Shown: positions 54,512 through 61,813 of the stretch, piece after piece
Position numbering within the stretch: the first letter of the stretch is position 1
Layout: every line of letters starts with the position of its first letter
NCBI RefSeq assembly: GCF_900107435.1
Contig: NZ_FNPZ01000003.1
Location: forward strand, 372,001-436,000
Length of the DNA stretch: 64,000 nucleotides
From: Herbiconiux ginsengi
GTDB taxonomy: Bacteria; Actinomycetota; Actinomycetes; Actinomycetales; Microbacteriaceae
Direction: 5' to 3'
Program-made: the position numbers and the translations under genes
The notes under the pieces: model-generated
Told to the model about the DNA's origin: nothing
Seen by the model: only the letters and a program-made list of their open reading frames with translations
Database searches by the model: none

Positions 54512-54525
54512 TGACTTGTTGACAA
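54512..54525. promoter_or_regulatory. GntR-type operator, site 1
   Basis: The dyad ACTTG-TTGA-CAAGT contains TGTTGACA, which matches the GntR-family core GTNNAC. It lies 97 nt before the monooxygenase ATG. A matching TGTTGACA dyad lies at 59597-59612, before the GntR gene. Confidence 0.7.
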
Positions 54526-54574
54526 GTTGCACCGCCGACATCCGGCACTCCCACATTCCAGAGAGGCCCGACCA

Positions 54575-54625
54575 ATGCTCCGTCCCTCCGCCGCGCCTGC
54601 CGAGTCGGCGGGGGTGCGCGCATGA
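54575..54625 (+). CDS. 16-residue leader ORF upstream of the monooxygenase
   Basis: ATG 54575 behind GAGAGG opens a 16-codon frame (MLRPSAAPAESAGVRA) whose TGA stop overlaps the monooxygenase ATG at 54622 (ATGA). The arrangement suggests translational coupling. Its peptide has no known family, and it may be a chance ORF. Confidence 0.4.
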   Translation: MLRPSAAPAESAGVRA

Positions 54626-56091
54626 CGAAGCGTCCGCCGCTGATCTTCAGCGCCTTCAACGAGTTCGTGCTCTCGCACCACGACCACGGCGCCTGGCGCC
54701 GGCCCGACAGCCGCCAGACCGAGTTGAACACGACGGGATACTGGATCGATCTCGCGAAACTGCTCGAACGGGGGAGGTTCGACTTCCTGTTCTTCGCCGA
54801 CGTGCTGGCTCCCTACGACCTGTACGGCGGCAACCGGGACGCGGCGATCGCCACGGGCATGCAGACGCCCGTGAACGACCCCGCCGTGCTCATCCCGATC
54901 CTCGCGCACGAGACCACGGACCTGTCCTTCGCGCTCACCGAGAACATCCTGCAGGAGCCGCCTTACACTTTCGCCCGCAAGATCTCGACGCTCGACCACC
55001 TGAGCGGCGGGCGGATCGCCTGGAACATCGTTACCAGCTTCCTGCCGGGAGCCGGCCGCAACCTCGGGCACTCGGGCCTGCCCAGCCACGAGGAGCGCTA
55101 CGGCCGCGCCGAGGACTACGTCACGGCCGCCTACAAGCTCTGGGAGGCGAGCTGGGACGACGACGCCGTGATCGCCGACCGGGAGCGCGGCATCTACACC
55201 GATCCGAGCAAGGTGCACACGGTCGACCACGTCGGGCCCTACTACGACGTGCCGGGCCCGCACCTCACCGAGCCGTCGCCGCAGCGCACGCCGTTCCTGT
55301 TCAACGCGGCGGCATCCGGAACCGGCATCGAGTTCGCCGGCAAGCACGCCGAGGTGCTCTTCACCTCGGGCGGGCGCGAGGGCGCACCGGCGAGCATCCG
55401 CACCTTGCGCGCCGCCGCCGTGGCGGCCGGCCGGGCCGCGAGCGACGTCAAGATCCTCGGTGGGCTCGGCGTCGTGGTGGGCAGCACCGAGCAGGAGGCG
55501 CGGCGACTGGATGCCGAACTGCGCGACATCCAGTCGCTCGAGTCGATCCTGGTGAAGCTCTCCGGATTCTGGCAGGAGGACCTGTCGCGCTACGAACTCT
55601 CCTCCACCGTCGCCGACATCCTGAACGACGGATCGCCGGGCCCGCTGGCGAAGCAGGTGCTGTCCGGGGCTCCGGATGTCTCCTGGACCTTCGAGACGCT
55701 GGTGCGCTGGGCGGCCAACCGGCACGTCGTCGGTACGCCCGAGCAGGTGGCCGACGAGATCGACGCCTGGCAGGACGCCGGCATCGACGGCCTCAACCTG
55801 CAATACCTGGTCTCGCCGGGATCGTTCGAGGACTTCGTCGACCAGGTGCGCCCCCTGCTCGTGGAGCGCGGCACGATGCGCGCCGAATACGAGCCGGGAA
55901 CGGCGCGCGAGAAGGTGACGGGTTCGGGCCCGTACCTGCCCGAGCGGCATCCCGCCCGGCGCATCCGCGCCGAGTTCGCCCAACGCCGGGCTGCCGGGCT
56001 TCCCGTGAACGCCGACGCACCCGTCGTCGACACACCGCGCGTCGACGCATCGCCGGTCGACGCTCACCACCCCATCGAGGAGCGAGCATGA
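54622..56091 (+). CDS. NtaA/DmoA family FMN-dependent monooxygenase (LLM)
   Basis: 489 residues. PLIFSAFNEFVLSHHDHGAW, RFDFLFFADVLAPYD, LDHLSGGRIAWNIVTSF, LPSHEERYGRAEDYV and FLFNAAASGTGIEFAGKHAEVLFT follow the NtaA/DmoA (nitrilotriacetate/dimethylsulfide monooxygenase) order. It is a two-component flavin monooxygenase that needs FMNH2 from a separate reductase, absent here. The stop overlaps the next ATG, so the two enzymes are coupled. Oxidises an organosulfur, aminocarboxylate or related substrate. Confidence 0.9.
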   Translation: MTKRPPLIFSAFNEFVLSHHDHGAWRRPDSRQTELNTTGYWIDLAKLLERGRFDFLFFADVLAPYDLYGGNRDAAIATGMQTPVNDPAVLIPILAHETTDLSFALTENILQEPPYTFARKISTLDHLSGGRIAWNIVTSFLPGAGRNLGHSGLPSHEERYGRAEDYVTAAYKLWEASWDDDAVIADRERGIYTDPSKVHTVDHVGPYYDVPGPHLTEPSPQRTPFLFNAAASGTGIEFAGKHAEVLFTSGGREGAPASIRTLRAAAVAAGRAASDVKILGGLGVVVGSTEQEARRLDAELRDIQSLESILVKLSGFWQEDLSRYELSSTVADILNDGSPGPLAKQVLSGAPDVSWTFETLVRWAANRHVVGTPEQVADEIDAWQDAGIDGLNLQYLVSPGSFEDFVDQVRPLLVERGTMRAEYEPGTAREKVTGSGPYLPERHPARRIRAEFAQRRAAGLPVNADAPVVDTPRVDASPVDAHHPIEERA

Positions 56092-57344
56092 GCACCACCA
56101 CGACCCTGACCTCCGGGCCCGCCTCCGGGCCCACCGACGCCGAGCTGCTCGCTCGGTTCCAGCCGCTCTTCGAGTCCATCGCAAGCGGCTCGGCCGAACG
56201 TGAGCGCACGCGAACGCTGCTGCACGCCGAGGTCGCCGCCCTCCGCGAAGCGGGCTTCGGGGCGCTCCGCCTGCCCGTCGAACTCGGCGGGCACGGAGCG
56301 TCGGTCCGGCAGCTCATCGTGCTTCTGCGCGAACTCGGTGCCGCCGATTCGAACCTCCCTCAGGCGCTGCGGCAGCACTTCTTCCAGGTCGAGCTGCTGC
56401 TGCGTGCACCGGGCGACGAGGTGAACGCCGTCTGGCTCGACCGGGTGGCGGCGGGTGACCTGTTCGGCAGTGGCACGACCGAGCCGCACGGCTCCGCGAT
56501 CGGCCAGGTGTCGACCGTGCTGCGTCGGGCATCCGACGGGTCGTACCGACTGAATGGGCGCAAGATCTACGGGACGGGCAACGCGTATGCCCAGTGGATC
56601 CCGGTGGGTGCGGTCGACGAGGAGGGTGTGCCGGTCGTGCCGGTGGTGCCCGTCGATCGCGAGGGCGTCACCCTGCTCGACGACTGGAACGGCTTCGGCC
56701 AGCGCCTCACGGCCACCAGCACGACGCTCTTCGAGGACGTCGTGGTGCAGCCAGACGAGGTGCGGCGTTTCGCGGCCGGCGGCCCGACACGCGGCGGTTC
56801 GGGCCTGCACCAGGCCGTGCTGCTCGCGGCGCTCAGCGGTGTGATCGAAGCGGCGACGCGCGAGCTCACCGACATCCTGCGCGCCAAGCGGCGGGTGTAC
56901 TTCACCGGCACGGGCGAGCTGCCGCGGCACGACGCCGTGGTGCAGGAGCAGCTCGGGCGCGCCCGGGCCGCCTCGGATGCGTCGTCGCTCATCGTCGACG
57001 GGATCGGCCGCCGGCTCGAAGCGGCTTGGGCGACCTGGGGCGATCCCGCGGCCACGGACGAGGAGATCGACCGGCAGTTCATCGACGTCGAACTCGCCGT
57101 GAGCTCGGCCCAGGTTGTGATCTCGGAGCTCGCCCTCACCACCACGGCGCATCTGCTCGACGTGCTCGGCGCCTCCTCGCTCGACGCCGCGGCTGGCCTC
57201 GACCGCCATTGGCGCAACGCCCGCGCGCTCGCGTCGCACAACCCCTACCCGTTCAAGGCGCGCCTGCTCGGCGACCACGCCCTCAACGGCACCGAGCCGC
57301 CCGAGTTCGCCGTGGGCCGCGACGTGGGCGAGAAGACGAGCTGA
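56088..57344 (+). CDS. acyl-CoA dehydrogenase-like flavin monooxygenase (DszC/SfnC type)
   Basis: 418 residues from ATG 56088, overlapping the previous stop (ATGA). LRLPVELGGHGASVRQLIVLLRELGAADSNL, LFGSGTTEPHG and RLNGRKIYGTGNAYAQWIPVGA fit the acyl-CoA dehydrogenase fold, and TATSTTLFEDVVVQPDEV is typical of the DszC/SfnC flavin-dependent group rather than true beta-oxidation enzymes. The catalytic Glu of acyl-CoA dehydrogenases is not evident. Likely a second two-component flavin enzyme of the same catabolic route. Confidence 0.88.
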   Translation: MSTTTTLTSGPASGPTDAELLARFQPLFESIASGSAERERTRTLLHAEVAALREAGFGALRLPVELGGHGASVRQLIVLLRELGAADSNLPQALRQHFFQVELLLRAPGDEVNAVWLDRVAAGDLFGSGTTEPHGSAIGQVSTVLRRASDGSYRLNGRKIYGTGNAYAQWIPVGAVDEEGVPVVPVVPVDREGVTLLDDWNGFGQRLTATSTTLFEDVVVQPDEVRRFAAGGPTRGGSGLHQAVLLAALSGVIEAATRELTDILRAKRRVYFTGTGELPRHDAVVQEQLGRARAASDASSLIVDGIGRRLEAAWATWGDPAATDEEIDRQFIDVELAVSSAQVVISELALTTTAHLLDVLGASSLDAAAGLDRHWRNARALASHNPYPFKARLLGDHALNGTEPPEFAVGRDVGEKTS

Positions 57345-57352
57345 CGGCAGCG

Positions 57353-57415
57353 CGCTCATCCGCGGGTTTTGGTGAAATGCCGCGCCCGAGTACTGTCAAA
57401 ACGCGCGGACGAGCG
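57353..57415. repeat. palindromic element between convergent genes
   Basis: Nineteen-base arms with two mismatches: CGCTCATCCGCGGGTTTTG pairs with CAAAACGCGCGGACGAGCG, 25 nt apart. The GGGTTTTGGTGA part resembles the GTGTTTTGGCGA core of family P. Confidence 0.75.
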
Positions 57416-57441
57416 GGCGCGGACTCGCGGGCGCGCGCGGG

Positions 57442-58659
57442 TCAGCCGCGGGGGAGCGCGCCGGCGAGCAGGCGGCCCCGCGCGACGACCGCGACGATCC
57501 GGTCGCTCGTGAGGTTGTCGAGGTCGCGCCACGGCCGCCCGCGCACCACCACGAAGTCGGCGCCGTAGCCCGGCGCGAGGGTGCCGACGATGTCGCCGAG
57601 ACCCACGGCGTCGGCCGCGTCGGAGGTGCCCGAGACCAGGGTGCGTTCGGCGGTCCAGCCGAAGAGGTCGCGCATCCGCCGCAATTCGTCGAGCTGGCCG
57701 CCGTAGCGCACGAGGTGACCGTTGGCATCCGTGCCGAGAACGAACCGCACGCCGGCCTCGGCCGCGGCGCGGAACGCCGGGTCGCGCCGGGCCAATGTGA
57801 CTCTGGCCTTCTCCCGGGCCGCGGCCCGGCGCGGGTCGGTGCCGGCGAGGATCGCGTCGTGCACGATCACCGTGGGCGCGACGGGCAGTCGGCGGCGCAG
57901 CAGCTCGCCGTGGTGCTCGGTGGTGATTCCGGTGCCGTGTTCGATCGAGTCGACGCCCACCGCCAGGGCGATGTCGAAACCTTCGGTGCTGTGCGCGTGC
58001 GCCGCCACGCGCAGGCCCAGCGCATGCGCTTCATCGAGGATCGCCTCGGTCTCGGCGCGCGTGTGGTTGCGCCAGCCCACCTTGTCGCCGGTGGAGAGGA
58101 TGCCGCCCGAGGTGTAGATCTTGATGCCGTCGGCCCCGGCGCGCGCCCACTGCCGCACGAGCTTGCGGCATTCGTCGACGCCGTCGGCCACCGGCGGACG
58201 GTCGCGCAGGGCGGGCGGGGTGAAGAGGTCGCCGTGACCGGCCGTCATGCCGACCGGTCCGTAGGCGAGCAGCCGCGGCCCGGCGATCACGCCCTGCTCG
58301 AAGGCCCGAGCGACCGCGATCTGCACCGGCGACGACGCGAGGTCGCGCATCGTGGTGACGCCGTGTGCGGCGAAGCGCAGAGCATTTCCGGCGACGTGCA
58401 TCGCCTTCTCCGCATCTGGGGTCACGATCGGCCAGGCGGCATCCTGCGGGCGGCCGTCGTCGGCGATCTCGGTATCGAAGTGCACGTGCGTGTCGACGAG
58501 GCCCGGAATGACCGAGAGACCGGAGTGGCGATCGGATGCCGCGCCCTCGAGCCCCTCGATGGTGCCGCCGTTCCAGCGCAGCGAGACGATGCCGCGCTCG
58601 GAGCGCCCGTCCCAGAGGGTGATGCCGTCGATCAGGCCGCGGTTGTCGATCAGGTCCAT
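57442..58659 (-). CDS. amidohydrolase family protein (imidazolonepropionase/prolidase-like)
   Basis: 405 residues from ATG 58659. The metal motif is VIPGLVDTHVHFDTE (HxH), with GADGIKIYTSGG (carbamylated Lys position), AAHAHSTEGFDIALAVGVDSIEHG (His, His) and FVLGTDANGHLVRYGGQ (Asp) in amidohydrolase order. The C-terminus returns to a beta sandwich (GADFVVVRGRPWRDLDNL). It acts on an amide, lactam or cyclic imide of the local pathway. Its 5' end overlaps the GntR gene's 3' end by 10 nt. Confidence 0.9.
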   Translation of the reverse strand: MDLIDNRGLIDGITLWDGRSERGIVSLRWNGGTIEGLEGAASDRHSGLSVIPGLVDTHVHFDTEIADDGRPQDAAWPIVTPDAEKAMHVAGNALRFAAHGVTTMRDLASSPVQIAVARAFEQGVIAGPRLLAYGPVGMTAGHGDLFTPPALRDRPPVADGVDECRKLVRQWARAGADGIKIYTSGGILSTGDKVGWRNHTRAETEAILDEAHALGLRVAAHAHSTEGFDIALAVGVDSIEHGTGITTEHHGELLRRRLPVAPTVIVHDAILAGTDPRRAAAREKARVTLARRDPAFRAAAEAGVRFVLGTDANGHLVRYGGQLDELRRMRDLFGWTAERTLVSGTSDAADAVGLGDIVGTLAPGYGADFVVVRGRPWRDLDNLTSDRIVAVVARGRLLAGALPRG

Positions 58660-59402
58660 GGTTCGGGAAACCTCCGTACGACCGAGTACTGCACGATGGC
58701 CGGGTTGTGGCGCTCGAAGGCGTGGAACACCCGCCGCCCCGAGCGCAGCACGCCGACGATGGTGAAGGTCATGCAGGCCGCGCCGGGCGCGAGACCGAGC
58801 AGCGTGGCATGGGGTTCGGCCACGTTCTCGACGCCGGGTGTCGCGACCTCCCAGACCACGGGCTCGTGCCAGAGCTCCTCCACGAGCGGGAAGATGGAGC
58901 GCCCGGCGTCGATCGGGTCGGAGCCCGTCGCGGCGTCGGGCCCGCCCGTCGTGTCGGGACCGGCCGGCAGCAGCAGCACGTTCTCGGCGAGCATGGCGGG
59001 TCGGCCATCGGCGGTCCATCGCTTCCTCGCGAGGATCGCCGGGGCGGGCGCGGGCGCCGCGAGCACCTCGGTGAGGGGGGAGGTGAGCTCGATCCGCTCC
59101 TGGCCGAGCAGCTCGACGCCGGGTTCGTAGCCGAGCCGGTCGAGCAGCTCGCGGTGTTCCAGCTGATCTTCGAGCCGCACGGTCATCTGCAACGCGATCG
59201 GATCGACGGTCGTGGCCGCACCCTGGTGCCGCCGCACGATGCCCTGCTGCTCGAGCTGGGCCAGCACGCGGCGCACCTGGGGCCGGTTGGCATCGAGTCG
59301 CCGCGCCAATTCGTGTTCGCCCGGCAGAGCGCCGCCGGTGGTGCTCACCTCGCGGGCGATGGCGAGAACGCCGCGCCGCAGTATTTCGGCCGGATCGGTC
59401 AT
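58650..59402 (-). CDS. GntR family regulator with UTRA domain
   Basis: 250 residues from ATG 59402. The winged HTH (about residues 1-75) reads DPAEILRRGVLAIAREVSTTGGALPGEHELARRLDANRPQVRRVLAQLEQQGIVRRHQG. The UTRA effector domain follows (LEHRELLDRLGYEPGVELLG, ILARKRWTADGRPAMLAENVLLL, CMTFTIVGVLRSGRRVFHAFERHNP). It likely represses the cluster and itself through the two TGTTGACA dyads. Its ATG overlaps the stop of an upstream 50-codon ORF (ATGA), and its 3' end overlaps the amidohydrolase start by 10 nt. Confidence 0.93.
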   Translation of the reverse strand: MTDPAEILRRGVLAIAREVSTTGGALPGEHELARRLDANRPQVRRVLAQLEQQGIVRRHQGAATTVDPIALQMTVRLEDQLEHRELLDRLGYEPGVELLGQERIELTSPLTEVLAAPAPAPAILARKRWTADGRPAMLAENVLLLPAGPDTTGGPDAATGSDPIDAGRSIFPLVEELWHEPVVWEVATPGVENVAEPHATLLGLAPGAACMTFTIVGVLRSGRRVFHAFERHNPAIVQYSVVRRFPEPWT

Positions 59403-59551
59403 GCTCGCACCCCCGGAGCGACCTGCTCGGTCGCCCTCGCCTGCTCGAACAGGTCGGCGAGATCGATGGCTCCCTCCAGGTGCACATGAACCTCCGCCTT
59501 CGGAAGGGCGCGGATCATCCGCTGCCCCGTCGGCGTGACCACCTCTTCCAC
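59399..59551 (-). pseudogene. truncated adenosine deaminase N-terminus (50 codons)
   Basis: GTG 59551 opens a 50-codon frame with MIRALPKAEVHVHLEGAID, which is the N-terminal strand-1 motif of adenosine deaminases (LPKAELHVHLEG, first two metal-ligand His). It continues LADLFEQARATEQ and then ends at TGA 59399-59401, overlapping the GntR ATG. The rest of the ~330-residue enzyme is missing. It is too short for an ordinary ORF list. Confidence 0.7.
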
Positions 59552-59596
59552 GTGCTCTGCTTCCTGCGGCCGTCGAAAGCCCCGGCCCTAGCGTAC

Positions 59597-59612
59597 AACC
59601 TGTTGACATGTT
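59597..59612. promoter_or_regulatory. GntR-type operator, site 2
   Basis: AACCTGTTGACATGTT contains the same TGTTGACA core (GTNNAC) as 54512-54525. It lies about 46 nt before the first minus-strand ORF of the GntR/amidohydrolase unit. Possible minus-strand -10 TACGCT lies beside it. Confidence 0.7.
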
Positions 59613-59791
59613 GCTCCCGGCGGCCCGATCCGATCGCCGTTGTGTCGTCGGATGGCCGTGGGCTACTCTGCTCGAATCGGACTCGTCGATGCCCGCGACA
59701 GTCCGAATTCGTGAATCGAGAAGCGGATGGCAGCTCACGACCGGCCCGGCACCGAACCGGCGCAAGGCTGATCGCACACGTCGAGGTCGGC

Positions 59792-60769
59792 ATGGACCGA
59801 GAGTCACGCGCTGCTGCGGCCGAGCCCGACCGTTCGGCGTCGGACACGGGGCGCTGGTTGCGCGACGTGGGCGCACTGCTCGCGTTGCCGGCGCTCTGGG
59901 TCGACCACGAGCCGCCGGAGATCGCGGAGGGACTGCTCAGCGTGCTCTTCGGGGTGCTGGATCTCGACGGCGGGTACGCTCGGTTCGAGGATCCCGGGGG
60001 CCGCGCGCTCGAGACCTGGCGCCCGTCGGGTCCGGCCGTGCCGAGCGAGCTGAAGGTGATGCGCGAGGCGGAACGCACCCCGGCGTCGGCGCTGACGACG
60101 AGTGCGGCCTCGGCATCGGTCTTCGCCTGGGACTCGGCTCCGGCCGCGGGGAGCGGGGCCGGCACGGTGCGCGTCGCAAGCCTTCCGCTCTCCCTCCCCT
60201 GGGGCACCGCTCTGGTGGTGGTCTCAGCGGCGCGGGCCGATTTCCCGACCGAGCTGGAGACGCATCAGTTGCGCGTCGCGGCCAGTCAAGCGGCCATCGC
60301 CATCCACGCGGCCCGCCGGCTCGCCCGTGAGCACGCCGCCCGGGCGGTCGCGGAGGAGGCGCTGGCGCAGCAGAACCGGTTGCTGCGGTCGCTGGTCGAC
60401 GACGTCGAGCCCTCGCTCGCCGAGATCGCGCGCCGCGTGCACGAGGCGTCGAGGGTCGTGACCGAGACCGGGACCGATCCCGCGCATCGGTCGCGATCGC
60501 CGGGGCACGCATCCGCGCTGCCGCACACCACGGAGGGAGCGGGCACGGATTCGGCCTCCGCGACCGCCCGTGACCTCGTGACGCTCTCGCGCCGGGAACT
60601 CGAGGTGCTGGGCCTGCTCGCCCAGGGGCTCAGCAACAAGGAGATCGCCGGCGTCATGTGGTTGAGCGACCGCACGGTCGAGCGGCACATCACCGGCCTC
60701 TACCGCAAGATCGGCGTGGCGCGGCGCAGCGAGGCCACCGCGTTCGCGTTGCGGCACGGGGTCGTGTGA
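59792..60769 (+). CDS. LuxR-type regulator with GAF-like sensor
   Basis: 325 residues from ATG 59792. The N-terminal ~200 residues form a GAF-like sensor region (ALWVDHEPPEIAEGLLSVLFGVLDLDGG, PLSLPWGTALVVVSAARADFP, LRVAASQAAIAIHAARRLA), followed by a helical linker. The C-terminal HTH (about residues 262-320) is LSRRELEVLGLLAQGLSNKEIAGVMWLSDRTVERHITGLYRKIGV, the NarL/FixJ DNA-binding fold. It could sense a small ligand. It is divergent from the catabolic cluster by 240 bp. Confidence 0.88.
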   Translation: MDRESRAAAAEPDRSASDTGRWLRDVGALLALPALWVDHEPPEIAEGLLSVLFGVLDLDGGYARFEDPGGRALETWRPSGPAVPSELKVMREAERTPASALTTSAASASVFAWDSAPAAGSGAGTVRVASLPLSLPWGTALVVVSAARADFPTELETHQLRVAASQAAIAIHAARRLAREHAARAVAEEALAQQNRLLRSLVDDVEPSLAEIARRVHEASRVVTETGTDPAHRSRSPGHASALPHTTEGAGTDSASATARDLVTLSRRELEVLGLLAQGLSNKEIAGVMWLSDRTVERHITGLYRKIGVARRSEATAFALRHGVV

Positions 60770-60790
60770 GTCCGGGCGCGACCTGCACGA

Positions 60791-61813
60791 TCATCCGAAG
60801 GTGAAGCAGTAGGCCTCGGCTCCGCGCTCGAGGAACTCGATCTCGAACACCCGGTCGACGATCGGCTCGTGCTGCCGGATCAGCTGGTAGGTGTTCGGGC
60901 TGTCGAGCACACCGCGGCCCGCATCGTCCACGTCGCTGCCACCCGCGTGGTCCAGGGGTCGACCGTCGAGCGACACCCGGAACGGAACGGCCGCGCCCTC
61001 GGCGTCGGGCGCCATCACCAGGTTGACGTCGCGGGCGTGGAAGGCGAACGCGATCCGTCCACCGGACTCGTTGAGGATGGCGGCGTGCCGGGCGACCGTC
61101 CAGTCGCCGGTCAGGTCCCAGGAATTGAGCGCGAGCCGTTCGTGCCCGGTGTAGACGTGCGGCCGATCGTACCGGGCGGGGTTCTCGGAGGCGAAGCCGC
61201 TGCTCTGCCCGTAGCCGAGGTAGGTCTCCGGCGAGCGGACGGAAGACCAGTCGGCGGCGACCTCGAGCCCGGCCGCCTCGGGAGCCACCAGGCCGAGGTC
61301 GACGTTCTTCGCGCCGGCCTCCACGAGCAGTTGCTGGATGGCCATCTCGGTCATGGCGTATTCGCCCTCGCCGAAATGGTGGAACCGGATGCGCCCCTCC
61401 GCGTCGGCGAGATAGACGGCCGGCCAGTAGTGGTTCGCGAATTCATCCCACACCCCGTACGCGGTGTCGACCGCGATCGGGAACTCCACGCCGAGGGCTC
61501 GGGCGTGTTCGGTGACATTGTCGATGTCGCCCTCGAAGCCGAATTCCGGTGTGTGCACGCCCACCACGGTGAGCCCCGCCGCCGCGTACTTCTCGTGCCA
61601 GGCCCGGAGGAAGGGGAGTGTGCGCAGCCAGTTGACGCAGGTGTACGTCCAGAAGTCGACCAGCACCACCCGGCCCCGGAGGCCTGCCGGGGTCAGCGGT
61701 GGGGAGTTCAGCCACCCCGTGGCCCGGTCGAAGGAGGGCAGGCGTCCCTCGTCGGGGAGCGCTCGGGCGTCGCCCGACAGGCGATGGGCGAGCGTGCGCA
61801 CGATCCCGCTCAT
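60791..61813 (-). CDS. thioredoxin-like/redoxin protein, DipZ C-terminal type
   Basis: 340 residues from ATG 61813, overlapping the epoxide hydrolase stop (ATGA). A thioredoxin fold is at residues 48-190: VVLVDFWTYTCVNWLRTLPFL puts Cys59 at the active site; VVGVHTPEFGFEGDIDNVTEHARALGVEFP follows. The C-terminal carbohydrate-binding-like beta domain (LVAPEAAGLEV to AYCFTFG) matches the DipZ C-terminus. The usual CxxC is CVNW here, with one cysteine only. It is cytoplasmic as no signal or membrane helix is present. Confidence 0.88.
   Translation of the reverse strand: MSGIVRTLAHRLSGDARALPDEGRLPSFDRATGWLNSPPLTPAGLRGRVVLVDFWTYTCVNWLRTLPFLRAWHEKYAAAGLTVVGVHTPEFGFEGDIDNVTEHARALGVEFPIAVDTAYGVWDEFANHYWPAVYLADAEGRIRFHHFGEGEYAMTEMAIQQLLVEAGAKNVDLGLVAPEAAGLEVAADWSSVRSPETYLGYGQSSGFASENPARYDRPHVYTGHERLALNSWDLTGDWTVARHAAILNESGGRIAFAFHARDVNLVMAPDAEGAAVPFRVSLDGRPLDHAGGSDVDDAGRGVLDSPNTYQLIRQHEPIVDRVFEIEFLERGAEAYCFTFG

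Noticed and set aside
59480-59791. An N-terminal extension of the LuxR-type regulator from 59480
   Set aside because: The extra residues are Arg-rich without HTH or GAF pattern, and the region overlaps the truncated deaminase frame and the GntR operator. ATG 59792 is a better start.
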